From Planctomycetes bacterium RIFOXYC2_FULL_41_27 (GTDB taxonomy: Bacteria > Planctomycetota > Brocadiia > Brocadiales > Brocadiaceae): a stretch of 8,944 nt of DNA. Position 1 is the first letter of the stretch, and each line of letters starts with the position of its first letter. Shown here piece by piece: positions 1 to 5,667 of the stretch. The position numbers were made by a program, and so were the translations under genes. Under the pieces are notes generated by a model that had not been told where the DNA came from, did no database searches, and saw nothing but the letters and a program-made list of their open reading frames with translations. Where the stretch lies: contig MHZD01000002.1 of the NCBI GenBank assembly GCA_001828645.1, positions 1 to 8,944 of the forward strand, given 5' to 3'.

Positions 1-101
1 TAGATGTAATTTTCATTTGGCAGTAACTTTCTGACTTCCTTTATAATTGAAAGACTTCCAACTCCAGAATCAAAAATTGCGATGGGATTTTTTTTATCCA
101 T
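1..101 (-). CDS. murI: Glutamate racemase, N-terminal part (runs off left edge)
   Basis: Not long enough to stand out as an ORF, but the minus strand reads from an ATG at 101 down to the window edge as 33 codons of a glutamate racemase N-terminus: a short lysine-rich start, then the hallmark [12 protein letters not shown] motif at residues 8-19 and a helix ending in LLPNENYI. In this family the Asp of DSG is an active-site residue that assists proton transfer, and the enzyme makes D-glutamate for peptidoglycan in the cytoplasm. The usual DSGxGG appears here as DSGVGS, a conservative change. No clear Shine-Dalgarno precedes the ATG, but a reasonable sigma70-type promoter lies at 155-184. It is transcribed divergently from the genes to the right. 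The body of the gene, with both catalytic cysteines, is outside the window, so whether it is intact or itself part of a fusion is unknown. A second racemase domain lies at the other end of the window (7522-8316). Confidence 0.8.
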   Translation of the reverse strand, partial: MDKKNPIAIFDSGVGSLSIIKEVRKLLPNENYI

Positions 102-154
102 AATCTAAAAGCATGGCCATGTACGAAATTTTTTCACCATATTTAATTATTATT

Positions 155-184
155 ACTATAATCTAGCAAATTTTTCGCTAACAA
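155..184 (-). promoter_or_regulatory. Probable sigma70-type promoter for the left-edge racemase gene
   Basis: Read on the minus strand there is a -35 box TTGTTA (complement of 179-184) and a -10 box TATAGT (complement of 155-160) separated by 18 bases. The -10 matches the consensus at five of six positions and the -35 at four. Transcription would begin near 148, giving a leader of about 45 bases before the ATG at 101. The region is AT-rich, so chance matches are common; this is a motif call only. Confidence 0.4.
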
Positions 185-390
185 GCCTTAAAAAGAAATT
201 TTTAAATCGAAATTCTTCTATAGAAAACAAAAACATTTTTCGATAAAACCATTTAATCAAATCAGTTAAAAACGACATCCCGAAGAAAAATATTATTAGG
301 CATATTTATTGCTCTTCTCTTTTTCATATTTGAAAATGTTATGAACAATTAACTTTAGACAAACGCATTAATTAGTAATCCTGCTTGCGG

Positions 391-427
391 GCTTTGTTGC
401 AATATTGTGATGCAAAAGGCTTTTTTA
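391..427 (+). terminator. Hairpin with T run in the leader region (terminator or attenuator)
   Basis: The left arm GCTTT-G-TTGCA (391-401) pairs with TGCAA-AAGGC (411-420), with one bulged G, one G-T pair and a loop of about nine bases, and is followed directly by TTTTTT (421-426). This has the form of a rho-independent terminator on the plus strand. No plus-strand gene lies upstream in the window, so it either ends a transcript entering from outside, which is unlikely given the minus-strand racemase, or attenuates a transcript leading to the gene at 617. Confidence 0.45.
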
Positions 428-474
428 GTTTAATAAGATCATTTTGTAATTTTAAATAGATAAAAACAAAAATC

Positions 475-481
475 AAGGAGG
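475..481 (+). promoter_or_regulatory. Orphan perfect Shine-Dalgarno without start codon
   Basis: AAGGAGG is a full-strength ribosome binding site, but the following bases (482-500) contain no ATG, GTG or TTG at usable spacing. Reading from an ATA at 483 gives a short open frame that runs about 28 codons (K-K-T-L-T-D-L-F-F-E near its start) to a TAA at about 570. It could be a decayed small gene whose start mutated to ATA, a rare ATA-initiated leader peptide, or a chance A/G run. Confidence 0.3.
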
Positions 482-616
482 AATATATAAAAAAACACTA
501 ACAGATTTATTTTTTGAAAGAGACAAGGGCAAGCAATGCAACAACGAGCAGCACTTATATGTAATTTAAATTGTGAATAAAAACTTTTATTAATATTTTA
601 TTGGAAGGAGTAAGTT

Positions 617-1336
617 ATGGCAATGTCCGTTGATGCATTTTTTGATAAATTAGAGGCTGACGTTTTAAAACACCCAGCGGTGAGCACCCACTCATATTTA
701 CAAAAATTCAGTAAAAGGGCGACTAAGGCTGCAGCAAAACTGTATGGTGAACAATATTATTGTTTTTCGAGGCATTTTTCACGTTATTTGGCAGGCGCAG
801 TTGCTATTTGCCCTGATGAGAAAGGCAGGGCTCCGTTGATTAAAAATTTATTTGAAGAATACGGTGGTAGAAGTGAGCAACAAAAAGGGATGGATGCAGA
901 GCTTACCCATCCTGCGATTTTCCGCAAATTCTTGAGATCAACAGGTATTGATACATCGCAGAGTGCGTTAGATAAAATAGTGATGTTACCGGAAACAAAG
1001 CTATTTGTGGAAAAATATTTAAATATTCATTACATGGATTATGTTGAAGCATTAGGAGCATTGGGACCAGGAACAGAATTTATGGTACCGACCATGTACA
1101 CTATAATCCGTGAAGGTTTAAAGCATGCAGGATTAAGTGACGACGATGTGCTTTTCTTTACTGCTCATATCGAATTAGATGTTGAGCATGCTGCAAATAT
1201 CAGACGTTCATTGGAATTCTGTTCACAAACTGAGGAACAACAAGCAAAGATCAGAAAGGGGGCTTTTGATTTCCTCGATACAAGAAGTGTACTATGGAAT
1301 GGTTTAGAAAAGGCAAGCGAGAAGTACTTTAAGTAA
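617..1336 (+). CDS. Heme-oxygenase-fold di-iron (HDO/CADD/TenA-like) redox protein
   Basis: A 239-residue soluble all-helical protein of the iron-containing redox enzyme family (TenA/PqqC fold; relatives include CADD and UndA). All six expected iron ligands can be placed: Glu80 or Glu81 in NLFEEYGG, His98 in THPAIF, Glu154 in GPGTEFMVP, and the signature HxxxDxxH as His184, Asp188 and His191. The Glu-to-His gap in the first helix pair is about ten residues longer than the six-residue spacing in CADD. Relatives use dioxygen to oxidise small substrates or their own side chains (CADD makes p-aminobenzoate from its own tyrosine); the substrate here cannot be read from sequence. The start is supported by AAGGAG at 604-609, seven bases before the ATG; a second in-frame ATG lies two codons later. 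The next gene, an FMN glutamate-synthase-like protein, begins 77 bases downstream on the same strand, with a hairpin between. Confidence 0.8.
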   Translation: MAMSVDAFFDKLEADVLKHPAVSTHSYLQKFSKRATKAAAKLYGEQYYCFSRHFSRYLAGAVAICPDEKGRAPLIKNLFEEYGGRSEQQKGMDAELTHPAIFRKFLRSTGIDTSQSALDKIVMLPETKLFVEKYLNIHYMDYVEALGALGPGTEFMVPTMYTIIREGLKHAGLSDDDVLFFTAHIELDVEHAANIRRSLEFCSQTEEQQAKIRKGAFDFLDTRSVLWNGLEKASEKYFK

Positions 1337-1342
1337 AACCTA

Positions 1343-1380
1343 AAATCCTGCAATCAGGGAAAAACCTGATTGCAGGATTT
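1343..1380. terminator. Strong 16-bp perfect hairpin between di-iron and FMN genes
   Basis: AAATCCTGCAATCAGG (1343-1358) pairs perfectly with CCTGATTGCAGGATTT (1365-1380) around the loop GAAAAA. The plus strand shows only a short TTT at the end of the stem and then AGATAAAAA, so it is a poor rho-independent terminator for the di-iron gene. On the minus strand the stem is followed by a T-rich stretch. It may be a partial terminator, or an mRNA-stabilising structure letting the two genes be expressed at different levels. Confidence 0.6.
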
Positions 1381-1413
1381 AGATAAAAATTAATTTAAAG
1401 AAAGGAGTTCTTC

Positions 1414-2991
1414 ATGGGATCCTTGTTTATTCCAAACAGATCCAGGGCGACTGGGACATGGACACGTTTAGGTGATGAGGTGTTACCGCAGAGCGGTATG
1501 TGTGTTACGTGTTTAGATGGTTGTCCTGGCTTCTGCGAAATTGGGAAATCATCGTATCGAGGTCCAGAGGCAATATATCCAGGCCCATTCGGACAAGTAA
1601 CCGCTAGCGCTCAAAAAGAGTTTCCTGTTGATTTTTCCCATTTTAATATTACTGGCTCAATTACCGGGCATCATCAAAAAGAATATGACCTGTTTACAAA
1701 TGCAAACATTGGAACCTGTATGGGGCGTGATAGAGGTCTTAAATTACGAATACCTATAATTTGCACAGGTCTAGGTTCAACCATGATTGCGCAAAATCAC
1801 TTTGAATCATTAGGGATTGGTGCAGCAATCAGTGGTTCGGGTATCGTTATTGGTGAGAATGTTGCGGCAATGGATGATAAATCAACCGTTACTGGTGGAA
1901 AGGTTGCAAATAGCCCGGAATTGGTTAGACGTTTTAAATCATTTAAGGGTTACCAGAAAGATGGCTATGGATTTATTGCAATACAAGCAAATCAGGAAGA
2001 TTGGCGGCTTGGTGTTTTGCCGTATTGTTTAGAGAAATTAGGAAGCGATGCCGTTGAATTAAAGTGGGGACAAGGCGCTAAAAATATCGGTGGTGAGGTT
2101 AAATTAACTTCTATTGAAAAGGCCATCCGATTAAAAAAGTTAGGGTATGTTGTCATACCTGATCCAGAAGACAAAGTAACCCAACATGCTTTTGAAACTG
2201 GCACAATAAAAGGTTTTGAAAGGCATACGCGAATGTGTGCCATCCCAGATGCTCTGTCACGAGCAATTGATGGTTTTATGAATGATGTGCAACATTTACG
2301 AGATGCAGGGGCGAAATATGTCTTTTTGAAGACGGGTTCTTACCGTCCGTCTGATTTAGCCCGTGCTATTAAGTTTGCTTCGTTGGCAAGAATAGACGTT
2401 TTGACAATTGATGGTTCTGGTGGCGGCACAGGAATGAGTCCGTGGCGTATGATGAATGAATGGGGAGTGCCAACTGTCTATATTGCGGCTTTAACTTATC
2501 AATATTGCAAGAGGCTTGCAGACCGCGGAGAATATGTTCCGGATATAGTACTGGCAGGCGGTTTGGTTTCGGAAGACCACATTTATAAGTCATTTGCACT
2601 TTTACATCCTTTTATTAAAGCGGTCGGGATGTCCAGATCAACCATCTGCGCCGCCATGGTAGGGAATACAATCGGTAAAGCTGTTGCGGAAGGTAAAGTG
2701 CCAAAACCTGTTTCAGAATACGGTGCCACACTTGATCAAATCTTTTATTTTTCAGGCAATATTAAAGAACAATTTGGCAATATTCCTGCCGGCGCTATGG
2801 GCATGTATTCTTATTATCAAAGATTGGCAACGGGATTGAGACAGATTATGGCTGGTTCAAGAAGATGGTCAGTTACCGATATAACGCGTGATGACATCTT
2901 CTCTCTCACAAGAGAAGCAGCAGATGTAACGGGTATTAGTTACATTATGGATTATGATAAGGAGCAAGCCGAGAAAGTGTTGGATGCATAA
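1414..2991 (+). CDS. FMN-binding glutamate-synthase-family protein
   Basis: A 525-residue protein matching the FMN/2-oxoglutarate barrel of glutamate synthase but without the glutaminase domain. Barrel motifs in order: GLGSTM (119-124), KWGQGAKNIGGEV (217-229, the loop after which canonical enzymes read GQGAKPGxGG), DGSGGGTGMSP (333-343, FMN-phosphate region), AGGL (381-384). The stretch where classical GltB carries the three 3Fe-4S cysteines reads ICAAMVGNTIGKAV (411-424) and lacks them. Instead four cysteines sit at the N-terminus (C30, C33, C37, C41 in MCVTCLDGCPGFC), a plausible metal or Fe-S site. Single-domain relatives include archaeal-type glutamate synthases and N-methylglutamate synthase subunits; the amine donor and electron donor here are unknown. 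AAAGGAG at 1400-1406 supports the start. It follows the di-iron gene by 77 bases, and a good terminator lies just after it, so the two could form a small operon. Confidence 0.85.
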   Translation: MGSLFIPNRSRATGTWTRLGDEVLPQSGMCVTCLDGCPGFCEIGKSSYRGPEAIYPGPFGQVTASAQKEFPVDFSHFNITGSITGHHQKEYDLFTNANIGTCMGRDRGLKLRIPIICTGLGSTMIAQNHFESLGIGAAISGSGIVIGENVAAMDDKSTVTGGKVANSPELVRRFKSFKGYQKDGYGFIAIQANQEDWRLGVLPYCLEKLGSDAVELKWGQGAKNIGGEVKLTSIEKAIRLKKLGYVVIPDPEDKVTQHAFETGTIKGFERHTRMCAIPDALSRAIDGFMNDVQHLRDAGAKYVFLKTGSYRPSDLARAIKFASLARIDVLTIDGSGGGTGMSPWRMMNEWGVPTVYIAALTYQYCKRLADRGEYVPDIVLAGGLVSEDHIYKSFALLHPFIKAVGMSRSTICAAMVGNTIGKAVAEGKVPKPVSEYGATLDQIFYFSGNIKEQFGNIPAGAMGMYSYYQRLATGLRQIMAGSRRWSVTDITRDDIFSLTREAADVTGISYIMDYDKEQAEKVLDA

Positions 2992-3007
2992 TGATTCTTA
3001 CATCGGG

Positions 3008-3046
3008 AGAGAAAAAACCGCTGTAAAAGTGGTTTTTTCTCTTTTG
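3008..3046 (+). terminator. Rho-independent terminator after the FMN glutamate-synthase-like gene
   Basis: AGAGAAAAAACC (3008-3019) pairs with GGTTTTTTCTCT (3031-3042), and GCT/AGT extends the stem inward with a G-T pair around a five-base loop. The T-rich right arm runs into CTTTT. The A-T symmetry makes it usable in both directions. It begins 16 bases after the stop codon at 2991 and separates this gene pair from the RidA gene. Confidence 0.75.
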
Positions 3047-3129
3047 GTGTTAGACCTTTCTATTCAAAATGTTTTGGTTATGCATTGTATTGAATTGAAC
3101 TTTTTAATTAATTTTAGAAGAGGGTAAGT

Positions 3130-3642
3130 ATGGCAAATAAAACGTTGGCTGATTTAGATGCAATGACGATTGAAGCGGCGTATAAATTGTCTTTCGGTGA
3201 TAGAGATAAGCTGTTAGATTTGATAATTAAAGATGCCTTGAGAAATGTTGGAAAACAACCGGAAAGGCAAATAGGGTTGATGAGCGATTATTTTGAAGAG
3301 GATATGGTTCGGCTTACGAAAGTGCGCGCAATTAAAATACGTTGCGGAGGCTTTATTCCTGTTGACTCAACGGGCGAGGTGCCTAGCCTCGTGCCAAAAG
3401 AGCAATTTAAATTAGTTTTTTCAAACGTGAAAAAAGCATTAGAGAGCATGGGATCAAATTTAAATCGAGTGGTAAACATGATTATTTTCCTTAAAAATAT
3501 GGATTATTGGGGCGAGATGAATGCCGTATACAGGGAATTTGTCAAATCCTGCCCCACTCGCGCTGCGATTGGCATACAAGACCTGAACAAGACGTATCAA
3601 ATTGAATTGGTAAATATTATTGCCTACAAGGTAGCAAAATAG
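3130..3642 (+). CDS. RidA (YjgF/UK114)-family protein with N-terminal extension
   Basis: Residues about 67-170 match RidA: IRCGGFIPVDSTGEVP (70-85, the GQIPVDPxTGEV strand-turn), the helix with SMGSNLNRVVNMIIFLKNMDYW (107-127), and CPTRAAIGIQ (141-150) followed by IELVNIIA. RidA proteins are cytosolic trimers that hydrolyse reactive imines and enamines from amino-acid catabolism; Arg144 matches the substrate-carboxylate arginine (R105 in E. coli RidA) and Glu159 probably matches E120. The first about 66 residues are unlike RidA: the usual GPYSQA segment with its active-site tyrosine is missing, replaced by a charged helical region with no family I recognise. The protein is 170 residues against about 128 for the family. 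AGAGGG at 3119-3124 supports the ATG. A terminator lies upstream, so it probably has its own promoter; the aquaporin gene follows 64 bases later. A truncated second copy lies at 4833-5078. Confidence 0.8.
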   Translation: MANKTLADLDAMTIEAAYKLSFGDRDKLLDLIIKDALRNVGKQPERQIGLMSDYFEEDMVRLTKVRAIKIRCGGFIPVDSTGEVPSLVPKEQFKLVFSNVKKALESMGSNLNRVVNMIIFLKNMDYWGEMNAVYREFVKSCPTRAAIGIQDLNKTYQIELVNIIAYKVAK

Positions 3643-3692
3643 TTTTAGAATGAAGCAAAAGTCTTACTTCTATCCATTTAAAAAAATAAAAT

Positions 3693-3700
3693 AAAAGGTG
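3693..3700 (+). promoter_or_regulatory. Ribosome binding site deciding the aquaporin start
   Basis: AAAAGGTG sits eight bases (from its last paired G) before the ATG at 3707. The longer frame from the GTG at 3698 overlaps this site itself and has no site of its own, so ATG 3707 is the better start. Confidence 0.6.
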
Positions 3701-3706
3701 ATACGT

Positions 3707-4846
3707 ATGTGTAGCTATTTTCTGTGTAACTTTGTGTCTGTACGGAGTCGCTTTCACATTGTAATGGTACTCCTGATGGCTGCTTCCATCCATGCCGTAT
3801 GGTCAATGCCAGGGTTATTTACTCATAGTCTCCAAGCACAAACGGCATTTAACGCAACAGATAAAAAACCCATGTCAGAGACTGGGGAATACGCCGAAAA
3901 AGGAAACCCTTTGTTCGGATTGCAGCGCACAGCACAAAATGTGTCTGAAATGAACCACGCACCATTGCCTATAATTGATTGGAATGATCAACTCAAGCTC
4001 TTCGCGTTGGAATCCACTACACATCGGCTACCTGAAAAAACACAAACAGCATCGGCATGGCTATTGTTCCCGACGATTATTGCGCTAGGTGTCATTTTGT
4101 ACTTATGGAGAGTCAACATCGTGAGCAATGCCATCAAATATGTATCAGAATTCTTGGGGACGTTTGCTCTGATTTTTGTTGGGGCGGGGTGTGTGTGTGC
4201 CGACTACTATTTGGCAAAATCTGGCTCTAATGGGTTTGGACTGCTTGGAATTGCCATTGCATTCGGCTTTGTTGTGGTTGCTATTGCATATTCATTCGGT
4301 TATGTATCCGGTGCTCATATCAATCCCGCGGTTACAATCTCCATGGTTGTTTCAAACAGGATGGATGCGAAAACGGGATTCCTGTATATTGTTTCGCAAA
4401 TAGGAGGGGCTGTATTTGGCGGGTTTTTGTTGAAAATGCTTTTTCCCGCGGCAATGGCAATAAATCTGGGGACATGCACCCTTGGTTCCGGAGTTACAAT
4501 ATTACAAGCTATCATTATGGAAGCAGTAATAACATTTCTTCTGGTTTTTGTAGTATATGCAACAGTGATTGACAAAAGGGCAACCCCTGCCCTTGCCGGA
4601 TTTGCTATCGGTTTGGTAGTTTTGTTCGGAGTTATGGTTGGAGGCACAATTAGCGGCGGTTCGATGAATCCTGCCCGCGTGTTTGGGCCTGCATTAGCAT
4701 CCGGCCATTTTGATAACCATTATATTTGGTGGCTTGGCCCTATTGCCGGCGGCGTACTTGCCGGATTAGTATATGAAAACTTTTTTGCCGAAAAAGAAAA
4801 GAATAAACAACAACTCATTGACATTAGACCAAAAAGAGCAATATAG
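3707..4846 (+). CDS. MIP-family channel (aquaporin) with N-terminal secretory extension
   Basis: A 379-residue membrane protein. Residues from about 144 form a complete aquaporin/glyceroporin fold with six membrane helices and both pore motifs: SGAHINPAVT (NPA at 206-208) and SGGSMNPARVFGPAL (NPA at 321-323, followed by the conserved Arg324). Aligned to E. coli AqpZ, the selectivity filter reads Phe186, Val309, Gly318 and Arg324; AqpZ has His and Thr at the middle two positions, so the pore looks less polar and wider than a strict water channel, and small neutral solutes are possible. The first about 140 residues are extra: a basic-then-hydrophobic signal-like segment (about 13-34, with AQA-like residues near 44-46), a polar stretch of about 70 residues, and one added membrane helix (about 116-134). 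Its last codons and stop lie inside the truncated RidA copy, so the natural C-terminus has probably been replaced. Confidence 0.85.
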   Translation: MCSYFLCNFVSVRSRFHIVMVLLMAASIHAVWSMPGLFTHSLQAQTAFNATDKKPMSETGEYAEKGNPLFGLQRTAQNVSEMNHAPLPIIDWNDQLKLFALESTTHRLPEKTQTASAWLLFPTIIALGVILYLWRVNIVSNAIKYVSEFLGTFALIFVGAGCVCADYYLAKSGSNGFGLLGIAIAFGFVVVAIAYSFGYVSGAHINPAVTISMVVSNRMDAKTGFLYIVSQIGGAVFGGFLLKMLFPAAMAINLGTCTLGSGVTILQAIIMEAVITFLLVFVVYATVIDKRATPALAGFAIGLVVLFGVMVGGTISGGSMNPARVFGPALASGHFDNHYIWWLGPIAGGVLAGLVYENFFAEKEKNKQQLIDIRPKRAI

Positions 4847-5078
4847 ATTGGTTTTTTCAAACCTGAAAAAAGCATTAGAGAGCATGGGGTCAAATTTAAA
4901 TCGAGTGGTAAATATGATTATTTTTCTAAAAAATATGGATTACTGGGGTAAGATGAACGCTGTTTATCGGGAGTTTGTTAAATCTTGTCCGACTCGTGCG
5001 GCCATTGGAATACAGAACCTCAATAAAACATATCAAACAGAAATAGTAAACGTTATTGCTTATAAAGTTGCAAAGTAG
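4833..5078 (+). pseudogene. 5'-truncated duplicate of the RidA gene
   Basis: This stretch encodes the last 81 residues of RidA (from KEQ to the stop) and matches 3397-3642 at 204 of 246 bases by hand alignment, with 73 of 81 residues identical. The conserved helix, CPTRAAIGIQ and the C-terminal strand are retained, but the first two strands of the RidA fold and everything upstream are missing. The frame opens at an ATG at 4773 inside the aquaporin gene in another frame, with no ribosome site, so a working protein is unlikely. Homology begins abruptly at about 4829-4833, where aquaporin coding sequence runs in; the aquaporin stop TAG (4844-4846) is made of RidA-derived bases. Most differences from the full copy are synonymous, meaning this copy was once under selection as protein and was truncated later. 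Confidence 0.75.
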
Positions 5079-5340
5079 TTTAACGATGAATAAACTGGAG
5101 TTCCTTTAATATTAAGGCTCAATTGCCAAATAATATAAGCCTATGTGCCTGACGACTCCCGTTACTGAAAATCATGTGGCTTAAAAGTATGTGATTTCAT
5201 CGTATATGCCCTTTCTTAAGACCGGCTCAAACAATATTGCTTACAACGGCAATCTGTAAAATAGTTTATTCATATCACTTCTTTCCTTTTCCTACAGTAA
5301 CAAAACATCAAAACATTTTATAGCAATAAATTCATAAATT
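5079..5340. other. Spacer after the RidA fragment
   Basis: No gene is seen on either strand, and no clear terminator follows the RidA fragment. The base composition is mixed and the stretch reads like decayed sequence. It leads into the palindrome cluster at 5366-5577. Confidence 0.5.
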
Positions 5341-5460
5341 AGGTTTGTTGTCCGACACTTTGAAAATCAGGCGCTTCGCCAGGCGCAGCACAAACGCTGT
5401 CATGGCTAAAGCCCAATTCAGACTTCGTCGTGAGCTCAGTCGAACGATAAGACCGTCAGT

Positions 5461-5485
5461 AACCCCAAGCCTTAAGGCTGGGGTT
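5461..5485. repeat. Stem-loop AACCCCAAGCC-TTAA-GGCTGGGGTT
   Basis: AACCCC pairs with GGGGTT and AGCC with GGCT, with one bulged A and a TTAA loop. The form is like the subterminal hairpins recognised by HUH transposases of the IS200/IS605 group. It has no T run and is not near a gene end, so it is not a typical terminator. Confidence 0.6.
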
Positions 5486-5531
5486 AGTGGGTACACGTCG
5501 TACCGGGGCTTTAGCCCTGATGGCACAGCAA

Positions 5532-5561
5532 CCTGTCTGCGAGCGGACTCGCTCAGGCAGG
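5532..5561. repeat. Stem-loop CCTGTCTG..AGCG-GACT-CGCT..CAGGCAGG
   Basis: Twelve paired positions (one G-T), a CG bulge on the left arm and a four-base loop. It lies at the right end of the GC-rich palindrome cluster and probably belongs to a family of dispersed repeats in the host genome. Confidence 0.55.
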
Positions 5562-5667
5562 CATGAAGTTGTTCATGTTATTTATTGTCAATCCCTTAGT
5601 AGGTTTTATAATTGCGGATGCATTGCTTTTTCTCTTTAATTATGTCTGTAATACTTATAAAATATAA

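Larger units (their letters stand above)
102..616. other. 515-bp AT-rich divergent spacer
   Basis: No convincing protein gene is seen on either strand. It separates the minus-strand racemase gene from the plus-strand di-iron protein gene and so must hold divergent promoters. What I can see in it is the racemase promoter candidate (155-184), a terminator- or attenuator-like hairpin with a T run (391-427), and a strong Shine-Dalgarno at 475-481 with no start codon behind it. The remainder is A/T-rich without clear repeats. Confidence 0.6.
5366..5577. repeat. GC-rich cluster of palindromes (REP- or IS-end-like)
   Basis: A run of hairpins markedly richer in G+C than its surroundings. In order: GGCGCTTCGCC near 5370-5380; GCTGTCATGGCTAAAGCCC (5396-5414), which is an imperfect inverted match to GGGCTTTAGCCCTGATGGC plus ACAGC (5506-5529), bounding a 134-bp unit; a near-palindrome around GAGCTC (5424-5444); AACCCC-A-AGCC / GGCT-GGGGTT with loop TTAA (5461-5485); CCTGTCTG-AGCG / CGCT-CAGGCAGG (5532-5561); and CATGAA / TTCATG (5562-5577). 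Such hairpins resemble the ends of IS200/IS605-type elements or REP sequences mobilised by RAYT transposases. Open frames here are artefacts of the low stop-codon density. No transposase is present. Confidence 0.6.

Noticed and set aside
571..599. Promoter TTGTGA - 17 bases - TATTTT ahead of the di-iron gene
   Set aside because: Transcription would begin at about 606, within the Shine-Dalgarno at 604-609, removing the ribosome site from the message.
2369..2599. Antisense open frames inside the FMN enzyme, aquaporin and fusion genes
   Set aside because: All lie opposite strongly supported coding frames, lack ribosome sites and encode no recognisable domain.
3698..3706. GTG at 3698 as the aquaporin start
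   Set aside because: The GTG lies inside the AAAAGGTG ribosome site that serves the ATG at 3707, and has no site of its own.
4773..5078. The RidA fragment as a real 101-residue gene starting at 4773
   Set aside because: The ATG lies in aquaporin coding sequence read in another frame, the first about 20 residues are frame-shifted aquaporin sequence, there is no ribosome site, and the RidA fold would lack its first strands.
5227..5267. Possible third relic of the ridA 3' end (attgcttacaa ... aaaatagttt)
   Set aside because: A few short blocks resemble the end of both ridA copies, but gaps are needed and the match is too short to separate from chance in AT-rich DNA.
5401..5562. tRNA or structured ncRNA in the palindrome cluster
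   Set aside because: No cloverleaf with a T-arm GTTCxAxTC and acceptor stem could be drawn; the stems are independent simple hairpins typical of dispersed repeats.
5345..5566. Open frames of 64-73 codons on both strands across the GC-rich spacer
   Set aside because: They run straight through stacked palindromes, have no ribosome sites and no recognisable protein features; low stop frequency in GC-rich repeat DNA explains them.
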